A stretch of 64,000 nucleotides of DNA from Phaseolus vulgaris (Eukaryota; Streptophyta; Magnoliopsida; Fabales; Fabaceae), in NCBI RefSeq assembly GCF_000499845.2, contig NC_023758.2:7045665-7109664 (forward strand). The letters are read 5' to 3'. This document shows positions 27,922-41,300 of this stretch, in pieces. The translations under genes were made by a program, and so were the position numbers. Positions within the stretch are counted from its first letter, which is position 1. Every line of letters begins with the position of its first letter. The notes beneath the pieces are model-generated. The model had not been told where the DNA came from and made no database searches. It saw only the letters and a list, made by a program, of their open reading frames with translations.

Positions 27922-30842
27922 TGAATATCTTCGAAAAACAATTTCACGTGTTAAAATTGTGTTTTCATATATTTTTTACAATCTAAGGTCTATTAATTGA
28001 TTCAAACACTTATGATACCTTTGAATAACCATTGCATGTGTTCAAATTGTATTTTGATATGTTTAATACTTCTTTTATATTATAAGGTCTATTCATTGAT
28101 TGAAACACTTATGATATCTTTGAAAAACAATTTCATGTGTTAAAATTGTGTTTTGATATGTTTAATACTTCTTTCATTTACAATCTAAGGTTTTATAACC
28201 TAGGAAACTATAAGAAAGTGAATGTTGTGTATAATAATAGTTTAAAAGTATATTAACTATTGAAAACAAGGGTGTTACTTAGCTAAATGTTTGCAACTTG
28301 TTCTTTTCGCTATTTACTGATTGAAAACACTTATGATATCTTTGAAAAACAATTTCATCTGTTAAAATTGTGTTTTGATATGTTTAATAGTTCTTTCATT
28401 TACAATATATGGTTTTATAACCTAGGAAACTATAAGAAAGGGAATGTTCTGTATAATAATATTTTAAAAGTATCTTAACTATGGAAAACAAGCGTGTTAC
28501 TTAGCTAAATGTTTGCAACTTGTTCTTTTCGCTATTTACTGATTGAAAATACTTATGATATCTTTGAAAACCAATTTCATGTGTTAAAATTGTGTTTTAA
28601 TATGTTTAATATTTCTTTTACAATCTTAGTCTAGTAATTGATTGAAACACTTGTGAATATCTTCGAAAAACAATTTCACGTGTTAAAATTGTGTTTTCAT
28701 ATATTTTTTACAATCTAAGGTTTTTTAACCTAGGAAACCATAAGAAAGTGAATGTTCTGTATAATAATAGTTTAAAAGTATATTAACTATTGAAAACAAG
28801 CGTCTTACTTAGCTAAATGTTTGCAACTTGTTCTTTTCGCTATTTACTGATTGAAAACACTTATGATATCTTTGAAAACCAATTTCATGTGTTAAAATTG
28901 TGTTTTGATATGTTGAATATTTCTTTTACAATCTAAGTCTATTAATTGATTGAAACACTTATGAATATCTTCGAAAAACAATTTCACGTGTTAAAATTGT
29001 GTTTTCATATATTTTTTACAATCTAAGGTCTAATAATTGATTCAAACACTTATGATACCTTTGAAAAACCATTTCATGTGTTCAAATTGTATTTTGATAT
29101 GTTTAATACTTCTTTTACAATCTAAGGTCTATTCATTGATTGAAACACTTATGATATCTTTGAAAAACAATGTCATGTGTTAAAATTGTGTTTTGATATG
29201 TTTAATACTTCTTTCATTTACAATCTAAGGTTTTATTACCTAGGAAACTATAAGAAAGTGAATGTTTTGTATAATAATATTTTAAAAGTATCTTAACTAT
29301 GGAAAATAAGCGTGTTACTTAGCTAAATGTTTGCAACTTGTTCTTTTCGCTATTTACTGATTGAAAATACTTATGATATCTTTGAAAACCAATATCATGT
29401 GTTAAAATTATGTTTTGATATGTCTAATATTTCTTTTACAATCTTACTCTATTAATTGATTGAAAGACTAATGAATATCTTCGAAAAATAATTTCACGTG
29501 TTAAAATTGTGTTTTCATATATTTTTTACAATCTAAGGTCTATTAATTGATTCAAACACTTATGATACCTTTGAATAACCATTTCATGTGTTCAAATTGT
29601 ATTTTGATATGTTTAATACTTCTTTTACAATATAAGGTCTATTCATTGATTGAAACACTTATGATATATTTGAAAAACAATTTCATCTTTTAAAATTGTG
29701 TTTTGATATGTTTAATAGTTCTTTCATTTACAATCTAAGGTTTTATAACCTAGGAAACTATAAAAAAGTGAATGTTCTGTATAATAATAGATTAAAAGTA
29801 TCTTAACTATGGAAAACAAGCGTATTACTTAGCTAAATGTTTGCAACTTGTCTTTTCGCTATTAACTGAATGAAAACACTTATGATATCTTTGAAAACCA
29901 ATTTCATGTGTTAAAATTGTGTTTTGATATGTTTATTATTTCTTTTACAATCTTAGTCTATTAATTGATTGAAACACTTATGAATATCTTCGAAAAACAA
30001 TTTCACGTGTTAAAATTGTGTTTTCATATATTTTTTACAATCTAAGGTCTATTAATTGATTCAAACACTTATGATACCTTTGCAAAACCATTTCATGTGT
30101 TCAAATTGTATTTTGATATGTTTAATACTTCTTTTACTATCTAAGGTCTATTCATTCATTGAAACACTTGTGATATCTTTGGAAAACAATTTCATTTGTT
30201 AAAATTGTGTTTTGATATGTTTAATACTTCTTTCATTTACAATCTAAGGTTTTATAACCTAGGAAACTATAAGAAAGTGAATGTTGTGTATAATAATAGT
30301 TTAAAAGTATATTAACTATTGAAAACAAGGGTGTTACTTAGCTAAATGTTTGCAACTTGTTCTTTTCGCTATTTACTGATTGAAAATACTTATGATATCT
30401 TTGAAAACCAATTTCATGTGTTAAAATTGTGTTTTAATATGTTTAATATTTCTTTTACAATCTTAGTTTAGTAATTGATTGAAACACTTATGAATATCTT
30501 CGAAAAACAATTTCACGTGTTAAAATTGTGTTTTCATATATTTTTTACAATCTAAGGTTTTATAACCTAGGAAACCATAAGAAAGTGAATGTTCTGTATA
30601 ATAATAATTTAAAAGTATATTAACTATTGAAAACAAGCGTCTTACTTAGCTAAATGTTTGCAACTTGTTCTTTTCGCTATTTACTGATTGAAAACACTTA
30701 TGATATCTTTGAAAACCAATTTCATGTGTTAAAATTGTGTTTTGATATGTTGAATATTTCTTTTACAATCTAAGTCTATTAATTGATTGAAACACTTATG
30801 AATATCTTCGAAAAACAATTTCACGTGTTAAAATTGTGTTTT
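27922..30842 (+). repeat. Segmental duplication of 21.04-23.96 kb, offset 6882 bp
   Basis: The sequence from about 21040 to 23960 is repeated here at a constant offset of 6882 bp. For example, the GAATAACCATTGCATG variant is at 21141 and 28023, and the AAAACAATGTCATG variant at 22286 and 29168. The 699-bp block lies between the two copies. The copies differ by scattered substitutions, such as AAATTATG/AAATTGTG after the AATGTCATG variant. A further offset of about 1837 bp (29168 and 31005; 28719 and 30556) gives a second, overlapping super-repeat that continues to about 32.39 kb. Confidence 0.75.
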
Positions 30843-32395
30843 CATATATTTTTTACAATCTAAGGTCTAATAATTGATTCAAACACTTATGATACCTTTG
30901 AAAAACCATTTCATGTGTTCAAATTGTATTTTGATATGTTTAATACTTCTTTTACAATCTAAGGTCTATTCATTGATTGAAACACTTATGATATCTTTGA
31001 AAAACAATGTCATGTGTTAAAATTGTGTTTTGATATGTTTAATACTTCTTTCATTTACAATCTAAGGTTTTATTACCTAGGAAACTATAAGAAAGTGAAT
31101 GTTCTGTATAATAATATTTTAAAAGTATCTTAACTATGGAAAATAAGCGTGTTACTTAGCTAAATGTTTGCTACTTGTTCTTTTCGCTATTTACTGATTG
31201 AAAATACTTATGATATCTTTGAAAACCAATATCATGTGTTAAAATTATGTTTTGATATGTCTAATATTTCTTTTACAATCTTACTCTATTAATTGATTGA
31301 AAGACTAATGAATATCTTCGAAAAATAATTTCACGAGTTAAAATTGTGTTTTCATATATTTTTTACAATCTAAGGTCTATTAATTGATTCAAACACTTAT
31401 GATACCTTTGAATAACCATTTCATGTGTTCAAATTGTATTTTGATATGTTTAATACTTCTTTTACAATATAAGGTCTATTCATTGATTGAAACACTTATG
31501 ATATCTTTGAAAAACAATTTCATCTGTTAAAATTGTGTTTTGATATGTTTAATAGTTCTTTCATTTACAATCTAAGGTTTTATAACCTAGGAAACTATAA
31601 AAAAGTGACTGTTCTGTATAATAATAGATTAAAAGTATCTTAACTATGGAAAACAAGCGTATTACTTAGCTAAATGTTTGCAACCTGTCTTTTCGCTATT
31701 AACTGAATGAAAACACTTATGATATCTTTGAAAACCAATTTCATGTGTTAAAATTGTGTTTTGATATGTTTAATATTTCTTTTACAATCTTAGTCTATTA
31801 ATTGATTGAAACACTTATGAATATCTTCGAAAAACAATTTCACGTGTTAAAATTGTGTTTTCATATATTTTTTACAATCTAAGGTCTATTAATTGATTCA
31901 AACACTTATGATACCTTTGAAAAACCATTTCATGTTTTCAAATTGTATTTTGATATGTTTAATACTTCTTTTACTATCTAAGGTCTATTCATTCATTGAA
32001 ACACTTGTGATATCTTTGAAAAACAATTTCATGTGTTAAAATTGTGTTTTGATATGTTTAATACTTCTTTCATTTATAATCTAAGGTTTTATAACCTAGG
32101 AAACTATAAGAAAGTGAATGTTCTGTATAATAATAGTTTAAAAGTATATTAACTATTGAAAACAAGGGTGTTACTTAGCTAAATGTTTGCAACTTGTTCT
32201 TTTCGCTATTTACTGATTGAAAATACTTATGATATCTTTGAAAACCAATTTCATGTGTTAAAATTGTGTTTTAATATGTTTAATATTTCTTTTACAATCT
32301 TAGTTTAGTAATTGATTGAAACACTTATGAATATCTTCGAAAAACAATTTCACGTGTTAAAATTGTGTTTTCATATATTTTTTACAATCTAAGGT

Positions 32396-35300
32396 TTTAT
32401 AACCTAGGAAACTATAAGAAAGTGAATGTTCTGTATAATAATAGTTTAAAACTATCTTAACTATTGAAAACAAGCGTGTTACTTAGCTAAATGTTTGCAA
32501 CTTGTTCTTTTCGCTATTTACTGATTGAAAATACTTATGATAGCTTTGAAAACCAATTTCATGTGTTAAAATTGTGTTTTGATATGTTTCATATTTCTTT
32601 TACAATCTTAGTGTATTAATTGATTGAAACACTTATGAATATATTCGAAAAACAATTTCACGTGTTAAAATTGTGTTTTCATATATTTTTTACAATCTAA
32701 GGTCTATTAATTGATTCAAACACTTATGATTCCTTTGAAAAACCATTTCATGTGTTCAAATTGTATTTTGATATGATTAATACTTCTTTTACAATCTAAG
32801 GTCTATTCATTGATTGAAACACTTATGATATCTTTGAAAAACAATTTCATGTGTTAAAATTGTGTTTTGATATGTTTAATACTTCTTTCATTTACAATCT
32901 AAGGTTTTATAACCTAGGAAACTATAAGAAAGTGAATGTTCTGTATAATAATAGTTTAAAAGTATTTTAACTATGGAAAATAAGCGTGTTACTTAGCTAA
33001 ATGTTTGCAACTTGTTCTTTTCGCTATTTACTGATTGAAAATACTTATGATATCTTTGAAAACCAATTTCATGTGTTAAAATTGTGTTTTGATATGTTTA
33101 ATATTTCTTTTACAATCTTACTCTATTAATTGATTGAAAGACTAATGAATATCTTCGAAAAACAATTTCACGTGTTAAAATTGTGTTTTCATATATTTTT
33201 TACAATCTAAGGTCTATTAATTGATTCAAGCACTTATGATACCTTTGAATAACCATTTCATGTGTTCAAATTGTATTTTGATATGTTTAATACTTCTTTT
33301 ACAATATAAGGTCTATTCATTGATTGAAACACTTATGATATCTTTGAAAAACAATTTCATGTGTTAAAATTGTGTTTTGATATGTTTAATAGTTCTTTCA
33401 TTTACAATCTAAGGTTTTATAACCTAGGAAACTATAAGAAAGTGAATGTTCTGTATAATAATAGTTTAAAAGTATCTTAACTATGGAAAACAAACATATT
33501 ACTTAGGTAAATGTTTGCAACTTGTTCTTTTCGCTATTCACTGATTGAAAACACTTATGATATCTTTGAAAACCAATTTCATGTGTTAAAATTGTGTTTT
33601 GATATGTTTAATATTTCTTTAACAATCCTAGTGTATGAATTGATTGAAACACTGATGAATATATTCGAAAAACAATTTCATGTGTTAAAATTGTGTTTTT
33701 ATATATTTTTTACAATCTAAGGTCTATTACTTGATTCAAACACTTATGACACCTTTGAAAAACCATTTCATGTGTTCAAATTGTATTTTGATATGTTTAA
33801 TACTTCTTTTACAATCTAAGGTCTATTCATTGATTGAAACACTTATGATATCTTTGAAAAACAATTTCATCTGTTAAAATTGTGTTTTGATATGTTTAAT
33901 ACTTTTTTCATTTACAATCTAAGGTTTTATAACCTAGGAAACTATAAGAAAGTGAATGTTCTGTATAATAATATTTTAAAAGGATCTTAACTTTGGAAAA
34001 TAAGCGTGTTACTTAGCTAAATGTTTGCAACTTGTTCTTTTCGCTATTTACTGATTGAAAATACTTATGATATCTTTGAAAACCAATATATCATCTGTTA
34101 AAATTGTGTTTTGATATGTTTAATATTTTTTTTACAATCTTACTCTATTAATTGATTGAAAGACTAATGAATATCTTCGAAAAACAATTTCACGTGTTAA
34201 AATTGTGTTTTCATATATTTTTTACAATCTACGGTCTATTAATTGATTCAAACACTTATGATACCTTTGAATAACCATTTCATTTGTTCAAATTGTATTT
34301 TGATATGTTTAATACTTCTTTTACAATATAAGGTCTATTCATTGATTGAAACACTTATGATATATTTGAAAAACAATTTCATCTGTTAAAATTGTGTTTT
34401 GATATGTTTAATAGTTCTTTCATTTACAATCTAAGGTTTTATAACCTAGGGAACTATAAGAAAGTGAATGTTCTGTATAATAATAGTTTAAAAGTATCTT
34501 AACTATGGAAAACAAGCGTATTACTTAGGTAAATGTTTGCAACTTGTTCTTTTCGCTATTTACTGTTTGAAAACACTTATGATATCTTTGAAAACCAATT
34601 TCATGTGTTAAAATTGTGTTTTGATATGTTTAATATTTCTTTTACAATCTTAGTGTATGAATTGATTGAAACACTTATGAATATATTCGAAAAACAATTT
34701 TCATGTGTTAAAATTGTGTTTTCATATATTTTTTACAATCTAAGGTCTATTGATTGATTCAAACACTTATGACACCTTTGAAAAACCATTTCATGTGTTC
34801 AAATTGTATTTTGATATGTTTAATACTTCTTTTACAATCTAAGGTCTATTCATTGATTGAAACACTTATGATATCTTGGAAAAACAATTTCATTTGTTAA
34901 AATTGTGTTTTGATATGTTTAATACTTTTTTCATTTACAATCTAAGGTTTTATAACCTAGGAAACTATAAGAAAGTGAATGTTCTGTATAATAATAGTTT
35001 AAAAGTATCTTAACTATTGAAAACAAGCGTATTACTTAGCTAAATGTTTGCAACTTGTTCTTTTCGCTATTTACTGATTGAAAACACTTATGATATCTTT
35101 GAAAACCAATTTCATGTGTTAAAATTGTGTTTTGATATGTTGAATATTTCTTTTACAATCTAAGTCTATTAATTGATTTAAATACTTATGAATATCTTCG
35201 AAAAACAATTTCACGTCTTAAAATTGTGTTTTCATTTATTTTTTACAATCTAAGGTCTATTAATTGATTCAAACACTTATGATACCTTTGAAAAACCATT

Positions 35301-38300
35301 TCATGTGTTCAAATTGTATTTTGATATGTTTAATACTTCTTTTACAATATAAGGTCTATTCATTGATTGAAACACTTATGATATCTTTGAAAAACAATTT
35401 CATCTGTTAAAATTGTGTTTTGATATGTTTAATAGTTCTTTCATTTACAATCTAAGGTTTTATAACCTAGGAAACTATAAGAAAGTGAATGTTCTGTATA
35501 ATAATAGTTTAAAAGTATTTTAACTATGGAAATTAAGCGTGTTACTTAGCTAAATGTTTGCAACTTGTTCTTTTCGCTATTTACTGATTGAAAATACTTA
35601 TGATATCTTTGAAAACCAATTTCATGTGTTAAAATTGTGTTTTGATATGTTTAATATTTCTTTTACAATCTTACTCTATTAATTGATTGAAAGACTAATG
35701 AATATCTTCGAAAAACAATTTCACGTGTTAAAATTGTGTTTTCATATAGTTTTTACAATCTAAGGTCTATTAATTGATTCAAACACTTATGATACCTTTG
35801 AATAACCATTTCATGTGTTCAAATTGTATTTTGATATGTTTAATACTTCTTTTACAATATAAGGTCTATTCATTGATTGAAACACTTATGATATCTTTGA
35901 AAAACAATTTCATGTGTTAAAATTGTGTTTTGATATGTTTAATAGTTCTTTCATTTACAATCTAAGGTTTTATAACCTAGGAAACTATAAGAAAGTGAAT
36001 GTTCTGTATAATAATAGTTTAAAAGTATCTTAAATATGGAAAACAAACGTATTACTTAGGTAAATGTTTGCAACTTGTTCTTTTCGCTATTTACTGATTG
36101 AAAACACTTATGATATCTTTGAAAACCAATTTCATGTGTTAAAATTGTGTTTTGATATGTTTAATATTTCTTTTACAATCTTAGTGTATGAATTGATTGA
36201 AACACTGATGAATATATTCGAAAAACAATTTCATGTGTTAAAATTGTGTTTTTATATATTTTTTACAATCTAAGGTCTATTACTTGATTCAAACACTTAT
36301 GACACCTTTGAAAAACCATTTCATGTGTTCAAATTGTATTTTGATATGTTTAATACTTCTTTTACAATCTAAGGTCTATTCATTGATTGAAACACTTATG
36401 ATATCTTTGAAAAACAATTTCATCTGTTAAAATTGTGTTTTGATATGTTTAATACTTTTTTCATTTACAATCTAAGGTTTTATAACCTAGGAAACTATAA
36501 GAAAGTGAATGTTCTGTATAATAATAGATTAAAAGTATCTTAACTATGGAAAACAAGCATATTACTTAGCTAAATGTTTGCAACTTGTTCTTTTCACTAT
36601 TTACTGATTGAAAAGACTTATGATAGCTTTGAAAACCAATTTCATGTGTTAAAATTGTATTTTGATATGTTTAATACTTCTTTTACAATATAAGGTCTAT
36701 TCATTGATTGAAACACTTATGATATCTTTGAAAAACAATTTCATCTGTTAAAATTGTGTTTTGATATGTTTAATAGTTCTTTCATTTACAATCTAAGGTT
36801 TTATGACCTAGGAAACTATAAGAAAGTGAATGTTCTGTATAATAATATTTTAAAAGTATCTTAACTTTGGAAAATAAGCGTGTTACTTAGCTAAATGTTT
36901 GCAACTTGTTCTTTTCGCTATTTACTGATTGAAAATACTTATGATATCTTTGAAAACCAATATATCATGTGTTAAAATTGTGTTTTGATATGTTTAATAT
37001 TTTTTTTACAATCTTACTCTATTAATTGATTGAAAGACTAATGAATATCTTCGAAAAACAATTTCACGTGTTAAAATTGTGTTTTCATATATTTTTTACA
37101 ATCTACGGTATATTAATTGATTCAAACACTTATGATACCTTTGAATAACCATTTCATTTGTTCAAATTGTATTTTGATATGTTTAATACTTCTTTTACAA
37201 TCTAAGGTCTATTCATTGAGTGAAACACTTATGATATCTTGGAAAAACAATTTCATTTGTTAAAATTGTGTTTTGATATGTTTAATACATTTTTTCATTT
37301 ACAATCTAAGGTTTTATAACCTAGGAAACTATAAGAAAGTGAATGTTGTGTATAATAATAGTTTAAAAGTATCTTAACTATTGAAAACAAGCGTTTTACT
37401 TAGCTAAATGTTTGCAACTGGTTCTTTTCGCTATTAACTGAATGAAAACACTTATCATATCTTTGAAAACCAATTTCATGTGTTCAAATTGTATTTTGAT
37501 ATGTTTAATACTTCTTTTACAATCTAAGGTGTATTCATTGATTGAAACACTTATGATATCTTTGAAAAACAATTTCATGTGTTAAAATTGTGTTTTGATA
37601 TGTTTAATACTTCTTTCATTTACAATCTAAGGTTTTATAACCTAGGAAACTATAAGAAAGTGAATGTTCTGTATAATAATAGTTTAAAAGTATCTTAACT
37701 ATGGAAAACAAGCGTATTACTTAGGTAAATGTTTGCAACTTGTTCTTTTCGCTATTTACTGATTGAAAACACTTATGATATCTTTGAAAATCAATTTCAT
37801 GTGTTAAAATTGTGTTTTGATATGTTTAATATTTCTTTTACAATCTTAGTGTATGAATTGATTGAAACACTTATGAATATATTCGAAAAACAATTTTCAT
37901 GTGTTAAAATTGTGTTTTCATATATTTTTTACAATCTAAGGTCTATTAAATGATTCAAACACTTATGACACCTTTGAAAAACCATTTCATGTGTTCAAAT
38001 TGTATTTTGATATGTTTAATACTTCTTTTACAATCTAAGGTCTATTCATTGAGTGAAACACTTATGATATCTTGGAAAAACAATTTCATTTGTTAAAATT
38101 GTGTTTTGATATGTTTAATACTTTTTTCATTAACAATCTAAGGTTTTATAACCTAGGAAACTATAAGAAAGTGAATGTTGTGTAAAAGAATAGTTTAAAA
38201 GTATCTTAACTATTGAAAACAAGCGTATTACTTAGCTAAATGTTTGCAACTGGTTCTTTTCGCTATTTACTGATTAAAAACACTTATGATATCTTTGAAA

Positions 38301-41300
38301 TCCAATTTCATGTGTTAAAATTGTGTTTTGATATGTTTAATATTTCTTTTACAATCTTAGTCTATTAATTGATTGAAACACTTATGAATATCTTCGAAAA
38401 ACAATTTCACGTGTTAAAATTGTGTTTTCATATACTTTTTACAATCTAAGGTCTATTAATTGATTCAAACACTTATGATACCTTTGAAAAACCATTTCAT
38501 GTGTTCAAATTGTATTTTGATATGTTTAATACTTCTTTTACAATCTAAGGTCTATTCATTGATTGAAACACTTATGATATCTTTGAAGAACAATTTCATG
38601 TGTTAAAATTTTGTTTTGATATGTTTAATACTTCTTTCATTTACAATCTAAGGTTTTATAACCTAGGAAACTATAAGAAAGTGAATGTTCTGTATAATAA
38701 TAGTTTAAAAGTATCTTAACTATTGAAAACAAGCGTGTTACTTAGCTAAATGTTTGCAACTTGTTCTTTTCGCTATTTACTGATTGAAAAGACTTATGAT
38801 AGCTTTGAAAACCAATTTCATGTGTTAAAATTGTATTTTGATATGTTTAATACTTCTTTTACAATATAAGGTCTATTCATTGATTGAAACACTTATGATA
38901 TCTTTGAAAAACAATTTCATCTGTTAAAATTGTGTTTTGATATGTTTAATAGTTCTTTCATTTACAATCTAAGGTTTTATGACCTAGGAAACTATAAGAA
39001 AGTGAATGTGTTGTATAATAATATTTTAAAAGTATCTTAACTTTGGAAAATAAGCGTGTTACTTAGCTAAATGTTTGCAACTTGTTCTTTTCGCTATTTA
39101 CTGATTGAAAATACTTATGATATCTTTGAAAACCAATATCATGTGTTAAAATTGTGTTTTGATATGTTTAATATTTCTTTTACAATCTTACTCTATTAAT
39201 TGATTGAAAGACTAATGAATATCTTCGAAAAACAATTTCACGTGTTAAAATTGTGTTTTCATATATTTTTTACAATCTAAGGTCTATTAATTGATTCAAA
39301 CACTTATGATACCTTTGAATAACCATTTCATGTGTTCAAATTGTATTTTGATATGTTTAATACTTTTTTTACAATATAAGGTCTATTCATTGATTGAAAC
39401 ACTTATGATATCTTTGAAAAACAATTTCATCTGTTAAAATTGTGTTTTGATATGTTTAATACTTCTTTCATTTACAATCTAAGGTTTTATAACCTAGGAA
39501 ACTATAAGAAAGTGAATGTTCTGTATAATAATAGTTTAAAAGTATCTTAACTATGGAAAACAAGCGTATTACTAAGCTAAATGTTTGCAACTTGTTCTTT
39601 TCGCTATTTACTGATTGAAAACACTTATGATATCTTTGAAAACCAATTTCATGTGTTAAAATTGTGTTTTGATATGTTTAATATTTCTTTTACAATCTTA
39701 GTGTATGAATTGATTGAAACACTTATGAATATATTCGAAAAACAATTTTCATGTGTTAAAATTGTGTTTTCATATATTTTTTACAATCTAAGGTCTATTA
39801 ACTGATTCAAACACTTATGACACCTTTGAAAAACCGTTTCATGTGTTCAAATTGTATTTTGATATGTTTAATACTTCTTTTACAATCTAAGGTCTATTCA
39901 TTGATTGAAACACTTATGATATCTTGGAAAACAATTTCATTTGTTAAAATTGTGTTTTGATACGTTTAATACTTTTTTCATTTACAATCTAAGGTTTTAT
40001 AACCTAGAAAACTATAAGAAAGTGAATGTTGTGTATAATAATAGTTTAAAAGTATCTTAACTATTGAAAACAAGCGTATTACTTAGCTAAATGTTTGCAA
40101 CTTGTTCTTTTCGCTATTTACTGATTGAAAACAGTTATGATATCTTTTAAAACCAATTTCATGTGTTAAAATTGTGTTTTGATATGTTTGATATTTCTTT
40201 TACAATCAAAGTCTATTAATTGGTTGAAACACTTATGAATATCTTCGAAAAACAATTTCACGTCTTAAAATTGTGTTTTCATTTATTTTTTACAATCTAA
40301 GGTCTATTAATTGATTCAAACACTTATGATACCTTTGAAAAACCATTTCATGTGTTCAAATTGTATTTTGATATCTTTAATACTTCTTTTACAATCTAAG
40401 GTCTATTCATTGATTGAAACACTTGTTATCTTTGAAAAACAATTTCATGTGTTAAAATTGTGTTTTGATATGTTTAATACTTCTTTTATTTACAATCTAA
40501 GGTTTTATAACCTAGGAAACTATAAGAAAGTGAATGTTTTGTATAATAATAGTTTAAAAGTATCTTAACTATTGAAAACAAGCGTGTTACTTAGCTAAAT
40601 GTTTGCAACTTGTTCTTTTCGCTATTTACTGATTGAAAATAGTTATGATAGCTTTGAAAACCAATTTCATGTGTTAAAATTGTGTTTTGATATGTTTCAT
40701 ATTTCTTTTACAATCTTAGTGTATGAATTGATTGAAACACTTATGAATATATTCGAAAAACAATTTCACGTGTTAAAATTGTGTTTTCATATATTTTTTA
40801 CAATCTAAGGTCTATTAATGGATTCAAACACTTATGATACCTTTGAAAAACCATTTCATGTGTTCAAATTGTATTTTGATATGTTTAATACTTCTTTTAC
40901 AATCTAAGGTCTATTCATTGATTGAAACACTTATGATATCTTTGAAAAACAATTTCATCTGTTAAAATTGTGCTTTGATATGTTTAATACTTCTTTCATT
41001 TACAATCTAAGTTTTTATAACCTAGGAAACTATAAGAAAGTGAATGTTTTGTACAATAATAGTTTAAAAGTATCTTAACTATTGAAAACAAGGGTGTTAC
41101 TTAGCTAAATGTTTTGAACCTTGTTCTTTTCGCTATTTACTGATTGAAAATACTTATGATATCTTTGAAAACCAATTTCATGTGTTAAAATTGTGTTTTG
41201 ATATGTTTAATATTTCTTTGACAATCTTAGTCTATTAATTGATTGAAACACTTATGAATATCTTCGAAAAACAATTTCACGTGTTAAAATTGTTATGATA

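Noticed and set aside
4949..40808. Many open frames of 60-85 codons in the satellite, often identical (MFATCSFRYLLIEN...)
   Set aside because: They recur because the repeat units recur. They use the linker's ATG and run through AT-rich subunits to a stop at the next unit type, with unusual Phe/Ile/Cys-rich composition. No protein family is recognisable and nothing points to expression.
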